NCBI GenBank assembly: GCA_019232645.1
Contig: JAFANO010000197.1
Coordinates: 1-7,348, forward strand
DNA: 7,348 nucleotides
Origin: Planctomycetaceae bacterium
GTDB lineage: Bacteria; Planctomycetota; Planctomycetia; Isosphaerales; Isosphaeraceae
Direction of reading: 5' to 3'
The stretch's first letter is position 1. The number at the start of each line of letters is the position of its first letter. The translations under genes and the position numbers were made by a program. Positions 5,156-7,348 of the stretch are shown here, piece by piece. The notes below the pieces were generated by a model. That model was not told the DNA's origin. It saw only the letters and a list, made by a program, of their open reading frames with translations, and did no database searches.

Positions 5156-6697
5156 CTAGGCTGCCAGTTCCGGCCAGGTACAACGAGAGAGTTGGATCGC
5201 TACTCCCAGCAGGTGCCGGCCTCGTTCGGTGACCCGCCAACGCCGTGTGCGCGGGATCTTCGCCACCTGATGCCGGACGTGCAGACGTTTGAGCAACCGC
5301 CCCACTGCTGCGCTGGCGCGGCGTTGCTGGCCCATGGTCTTGAGCCGACCGAACAACGGTTGCCGGATATCACCATTGCGAAACCCGCGGGCGATGTGGT
5401 CCCCATCCAGGACCGCCCGGAACAGGCGCACGTCGTCACGCCGCGCCGGGTTGAAGCCGGCATAGCTGCGGCCGTCGACCACCTTGGGCTCGGTCAGTTG
5501 CCGCAGTTCCGGGTAGGCCGGCGGCGGGTCGTTCACCACCGCCAAGGCGTCCAGGTAGCGACGGTTGCAGGCCAGGGCCTGCTCCTGATAGTCAACCAAG
5601 GAGGACACGCTCTTGGTCATGGGATAATAGCCGGCCGAGGATGTACCGTCGCGATGGTACTGGGTGCGATAGACCCAGAACTCCTTCGCACTGTTGATGA
5701 CCGTCTCGATGCGAAGGATCGTGCTGAACTTGTCGTCCATCTTCAGCCAGTTGGTCTTCATGCGGTGCTTGATCCGGGTGCCGAACCAGCGCTCGTCTTC
5801 GTACTGGGTGTGGACTTCGCCATCGAAGCGGCGATCCCACTTGCGGCCGAGGAAGCCCAGGATGTCCTTGGGGGTAAACGTCCGCACCGCGTAATCCAGC
5901 AGCGCACGGTACCGCCCGCTCAGCGCCGTGCGACTCTGGAACAGCAAGTCCGTGGCGTACTCGGCTTGATCGACGACCCAATGCACCGGGTAGCCAGGGA
6001 ACAGTTCGGACAGCAGCGGGTTGACCTGCCGTGCCCAACGGTTGAGGACCTTCGGCCAGTCGAGCTGAGCAAAGCGATCGGCCAGACGTTGGGCCTGGAT
6101 GGGATCGTCCAGTTGAGTGAACGCCTTGTGCTGCTGCACGAAGCCCAGTTTCTTCTGCACCATCTGCTGGGCGAGCCATGCGTGGCCATTGACGTAGACC
6201 TGGATGGTGAACGGCAGCCAGGTCTGCAAGCGGACGTGGATCAGACCGAACTGAGGATCGAGGAAGTAGTAATAGAGGACCCGTTGCTGCCGGGAACGGC
6301 TCACGAACTGGGGACGCTCGGGTCCGGGCACGAGGGTGAACGAGGGACAGGTTTCCAGGGTGCAGAGGATCCCCACGAGGCCCTCGGAAATGCCTTGGTC
6401 GCGGATGAGGTCCTGGGCCCACTGGTCCTTGCGGAACTGGCCGGTGCGATATTCGTAGGTGCGGCCGGCCTCCCGGGCCCAGTCCTGGGCATGTTGGACC
6501 AACCGGTCGGAGTATTGGGGCGCGAGGGTCTTCATAAAGTCACTGCGGCGCACTTTCAGGACCCGATCGACGAAGTACTCGAGTTCACGGGGGGCCGCCA
6601 AGGCGAGATGCCCCTTGAAGATGACACGGTCGAAACAGGAGAGCACGGCGACGATCAAGTGAGTAAACTTGGTGACGAAGCGCGACAGCGTCTTCAT
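5156..6697 (-). CDS. Uncharacterised 513-residue protein with C-terminal winged-helix-like segment
   Basis: I do not know a function for this family, although I recall similar proteins, starting with a '..VLS.FDR..F.G' motif, as recurrent 'hypothetical proteins' in planctomycetes and other soil bacteria. Visible landmarks are VLSCFDRVIFKG (18-29), EGLVGILCTLETC (105-117), an aromatic block YYYFLDPQFGLIHVRLQTW (142-160), VYVNGH (167-172), and FRNGDIRQ before the C-terminal region. Residues about 463-499 (GRLLKRLH..., then KIPRTRRWRVTERGRHLL) resemble a winged helix, suggesting DNA or RNA contact. No signal peptide, membrane segment or recognised transposase motif is seen. GGAGGAGGA 4 nt before the ATG fixes the start. 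Third positions are visibly less GC-saturated than in the operon to the left, and the other neighbours are insertion-sequence DNA, so lateral acquisition is likely. Length and frame are intact. Confidence 0.8.
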   Translation of the reverse strand: MKTLSRFVTKFTHLIVAVLSCFDRVIFKGHLALAAPRELEYFVDRVLKVRRSDFMKTLAPQYSDRLVQHAQDWAREAGRTYEYRTGQFRKDQWAQDLIRDQGISEGLVGILCTLETCPSFTLVPGPERPQFVSRSRQQRVLYYYFLDPQFGLIHVRLQTWLPFTIQVYVNGHAWLAQQMVQKKLGFVQQHKAFTQLDDPIQAQRLADRFAQLDWPKVLNRWARQVNPLLSELFPGYPVHWVVDQAEYATDLLFQSRTALSGRYRALLDYAVRTFTPKDILGFLGRKWDRRFDGEVHTQYEDERWFGTRIKHRMKTNWLKMDDKFSTILRIETVINSAKEFWVYRTQYHRDGTSSAGYYPMTKSVSSLVDYQEQALACNRRYLDALAVVNDPPPAYPELRQLTEPKVVDGRSYAGFNPARRDDVRLFRAVLDGDHIARGFRNGDIRQPLFGRLKTMGQQRRASAAVGRLLKRLHVRHQVAKIPRTRRWRVTERGRHLLGVAIQLSRCTWPELAA

Positions 6698-6701
6698 GGC
6701 G

Positions 6702-6710
6702 TCCTCCTCC
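6702..6710 (-). promoter_or_regulatory. Strong ribosome-binding site of the 513-residue gene
   Basis: On the minus strand the sequence reads GGAGGAGGA, then CGCC, then ATG. The first GGAGG is 8 nt from the start codon. This is much stronger than anything before the genes at 2125, 2991 and 3897 and decides the start at 6697. Confidence 0.75.
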
Positions 6711-6775
6711 GGAGCGGGGCTGGAGCAAACCCCATTCTGAAGGCGGGACGCCGTTTTTGCTCATCCTATTTGGTT

Positions 6776-6788
6776 GCGGCTTTGCCGC
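6776..6788. other. Short perfect hairpin between two mobile-type units
   Basis: GCGGC (6776-6780) pairs with GCCGC (6784-6788) around TTT. It lies 3 bp outside the presumed ISAzo13 end and about 80 bp upstream of the 513-residue gene. There is no T-run on either side. It may belong to the leader of that gene or mark an old element boundary. Confidence 0.3.
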
Positions 6789-6791
6789 GTT

Positions 6792-6932
6792 GGGAGGCTC
6801 GTCAGAATAAGTTGCCTACTTTTTTCGCTTCCCAGGCTGGATGGAGTAGTTCCACTCGCCGTGGAATGCGTTCGGCGTCAGGTTCACGGCAGCCAGTTGC
6901 TCGTCAGTCACTTTGATCCCGGTCGGGTAGTT
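6792..6932 (-). mobile_element. Remnant of an ISAzo13-family insertion sequence (3' end)
   Basis: The fragment carries the last codons of an ISAzo13-type transposase (see the pseudogene) and the short non-coding end past its stop. The outer end, read on the plus strand, begins GGGAGGCTCGTCAGAATAAG, which resembles the GG-rich 'GTC..AATAAG' type of terminus I associate with this family; the exact boundary at 6792 is inferred. The rest of the element does not appear in the window. It is cut at about 6932, where a different element begins. Confidence 0.55.
6816..6932 (-). pseudogene. C-terminal fragment of an ISAzo13-family transposase
   Basis: The minus strand from 6932 to the stop TAG at 6818-6816 encodes 38 residues. 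They begin NYPTGIKVTDEQ, include NAFHGEWNYSI and end QPGKRKK. This matches the characteristic C-terminus of ISAzo13-family (DDE-type) transposases, which run '..YP.GIKV.D..., FHG.WNY.I'. The codon just upstream in frame, at 6935-6933, is a TAG stop, and the upstream frame (RVKTPKQ) no longer resembles the family, so homology breaks between 6930 and 6936. Only about a tenth of the normal transposase remains and no start codon is available, so it is non-functional here. Confidence 0.85.
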
Positions 6933-6948
6933 CTACTGTTTCGGGGTC

Positions 6949-6978
6949 TTGACTCGCTATAAGAGCATTTGGGATATT
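6949..6978 (+). promoter_or_regulatory. Candidate promoter of the IS701-type transposase
   Basis: TTGACT (6949-6954) matches the -35 consensus at 5 of 6 positions, and GATATT (6973-6978) matches the -10 consensus at 4 of 6, with an 18-nt spacer. It lies 38 nt before the transposase start and inside the presumed element. The overlapping inverted repeat GGGATATTCCC (6971-6981) could serve as an operator, but that is speculative. Confidence 0.45.
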
Positions 6979-7016
6979 CCCTTCCATCACTGATGTTTTT
7001 CGGGAGGGAGTCTATT

Positions 7017-7348
7017 ATGGATCGGCGATTTGACACCCGATTGAGGGACTTGTTGGCTCAGGCCGAGGTGCCCCCCGAGTTGATCGACGGTCTGCTGTCG
7101 CGACTGGAGACCTTCGTCCACCCGTTTACGGCATCGCTGCGCGAGCCCGAACAACAGCGTCACACGGTCGAGTACCTCACAGGATTGCTCTCGAAACTGG
7201 AACACAAGACCGGCGAAGGGATCGCCTATCTGCACGACCAAGAACGGCAAGGCATCCAGAAGTTCGTCGGGCAGGTCCCGTGGGAGGATCGACCCCTGCT
7301 CACAACGCTCGCGCGGCAGGTCGGCGACGACCTGGGCGAACCCGACGG
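7017..7348 (+). CDS. IS701-family transposase, N-terminal part (runs off the window)
   Basis: The 110 complete codons encode MDRRFDTRLRDLL..., ELIDGLLSRLETFV, EPEQQRHTVEYLTGLLSKLE, KTGEGIAYLHDQERQGIQKFVG, WEDRPLL and ARQVGDDLGEPDG. This is the recognisable N-terminus of IS701-family (DDE superfamily) transposases, which cut and rejoin DNA to move the element. The catalytic DDE residues lie beyond the window. A good ribosome-binding site, GGGAGGGAG (7002-7010), ends 6 nt before the ATG at 7017. The frame has no lesion so far, so the element may be active. Codon use is more mixed than in the operon genes, as expected for mobile DNA. Confidence 0.85.
   Translation, partial: MDRRFDTRLRDLLAQAEVPPELIDGLLSRLETFVHPFTASLREPEQQRHTVEYLTGLLSKLEHKTGEGIAYLHDQERQGIQKFVGQVPWEDRPLLTTLARQVGDDLGEPD

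Larger units (their letters stand above)
6933..7348 (+). mobile_element. IS701-family insertion sequence, left part, cut by the window end
   Basis: The element is defined by its transposase at 7017. The left end is placed at about 6933 because ISAzo13 homology stops there and the remaining 84 bp is a suitable length for terminus, promoter and leader. No inverted-repeat partner can be compared, since the right end is outside the window, and I could not identify a target-site duplication. Confidence 0.6.

Noticed and set aside
5123..6916. 597-codon open frame on the plus strand opposite the 513-residue gene
   Set aside because: It is the antisense shadow of a gene with clear motifs and a strong ribosome-binding site, has no ribosome-binding site itself, and runs through the ISAzo13 remnant.
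5140..6943. Possible terminal inverted repeats around the 513-residue gene (GAACAGTAACT at 5140-5150 versus GAAACAGTAGAACT read on the minus strand at about 6943-6930)
   Set aside because: Only AACAGTA is shared without gaps, and the right copy falls at the ISAzo13/IS701 junction. This is too weak to define an element.

Overview
The window looks like planctomycete chromosome, most likely from the Isosphaeraceae or a relative. This is inferred from very high GC with G/C-saturated third codon positions, long gene-poor spacers, a secreted Cys- and Pro/Ala-rich protein with short peptide repeats, AT-rich 'CTCAAATTT' minisatellite units in a spacer, and genes of types I associate with that group. 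No rRNA, tRNA, CRISPR array or replication origin was seen.

Layout. Positions 1-786 hold no convincing gene. They contain a hairpin, a two-copy 31-bp-period AT-rich repeat and, closer to the next gene, a possible hairpin leader. A small secreted protein follows (787-1503), closed by a good intrinsic terminator (1594-1633). The spacer 1634-2124 carries two inverted copies of a 22-nt hairpin element (1735-1756 and 2060-2081), which frame about 350 bp of apparently non-coding DNA directly upstream of an operon.

The operon (2125-4991, + strand) has three tightly packed genes. Two are tandem paralogues, each with a signal peptide, a retropepsin-like domain and a C-terminal PDZ domain; their stop and start codons overlap. 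The first keeps the catalytic Asp-Thr-Gly, while the second reads Asp-Val-Gly. The third gene, 21 bp further on, encodes a short DnaA paralogue with the AAA+ domain and DNA-binding domain IV. It lacks domain I, and the DNA-recognition helix is altered at two base-contact positions.

From about 5040 onward the composition and content change to an accessory, mobile-DNA-rich segment. A 513-residue protein of a family with no function known to me lies on the minus strand (5156-6697), with a very strong ribosome-binding site and a hairpin just past its stop. Behind it lies the 3' end of an ISAzo13-family transposase gene (6816-6932, minus strand), broken at about 6932. Directly against the break an IS701-family element begins, with its own promoter, ribosome-binding site and transposase (7017 to the window edge). 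The simplest reading is IS701 inserted into ISAzo13, next to a laterally acquired gene of unknown role.
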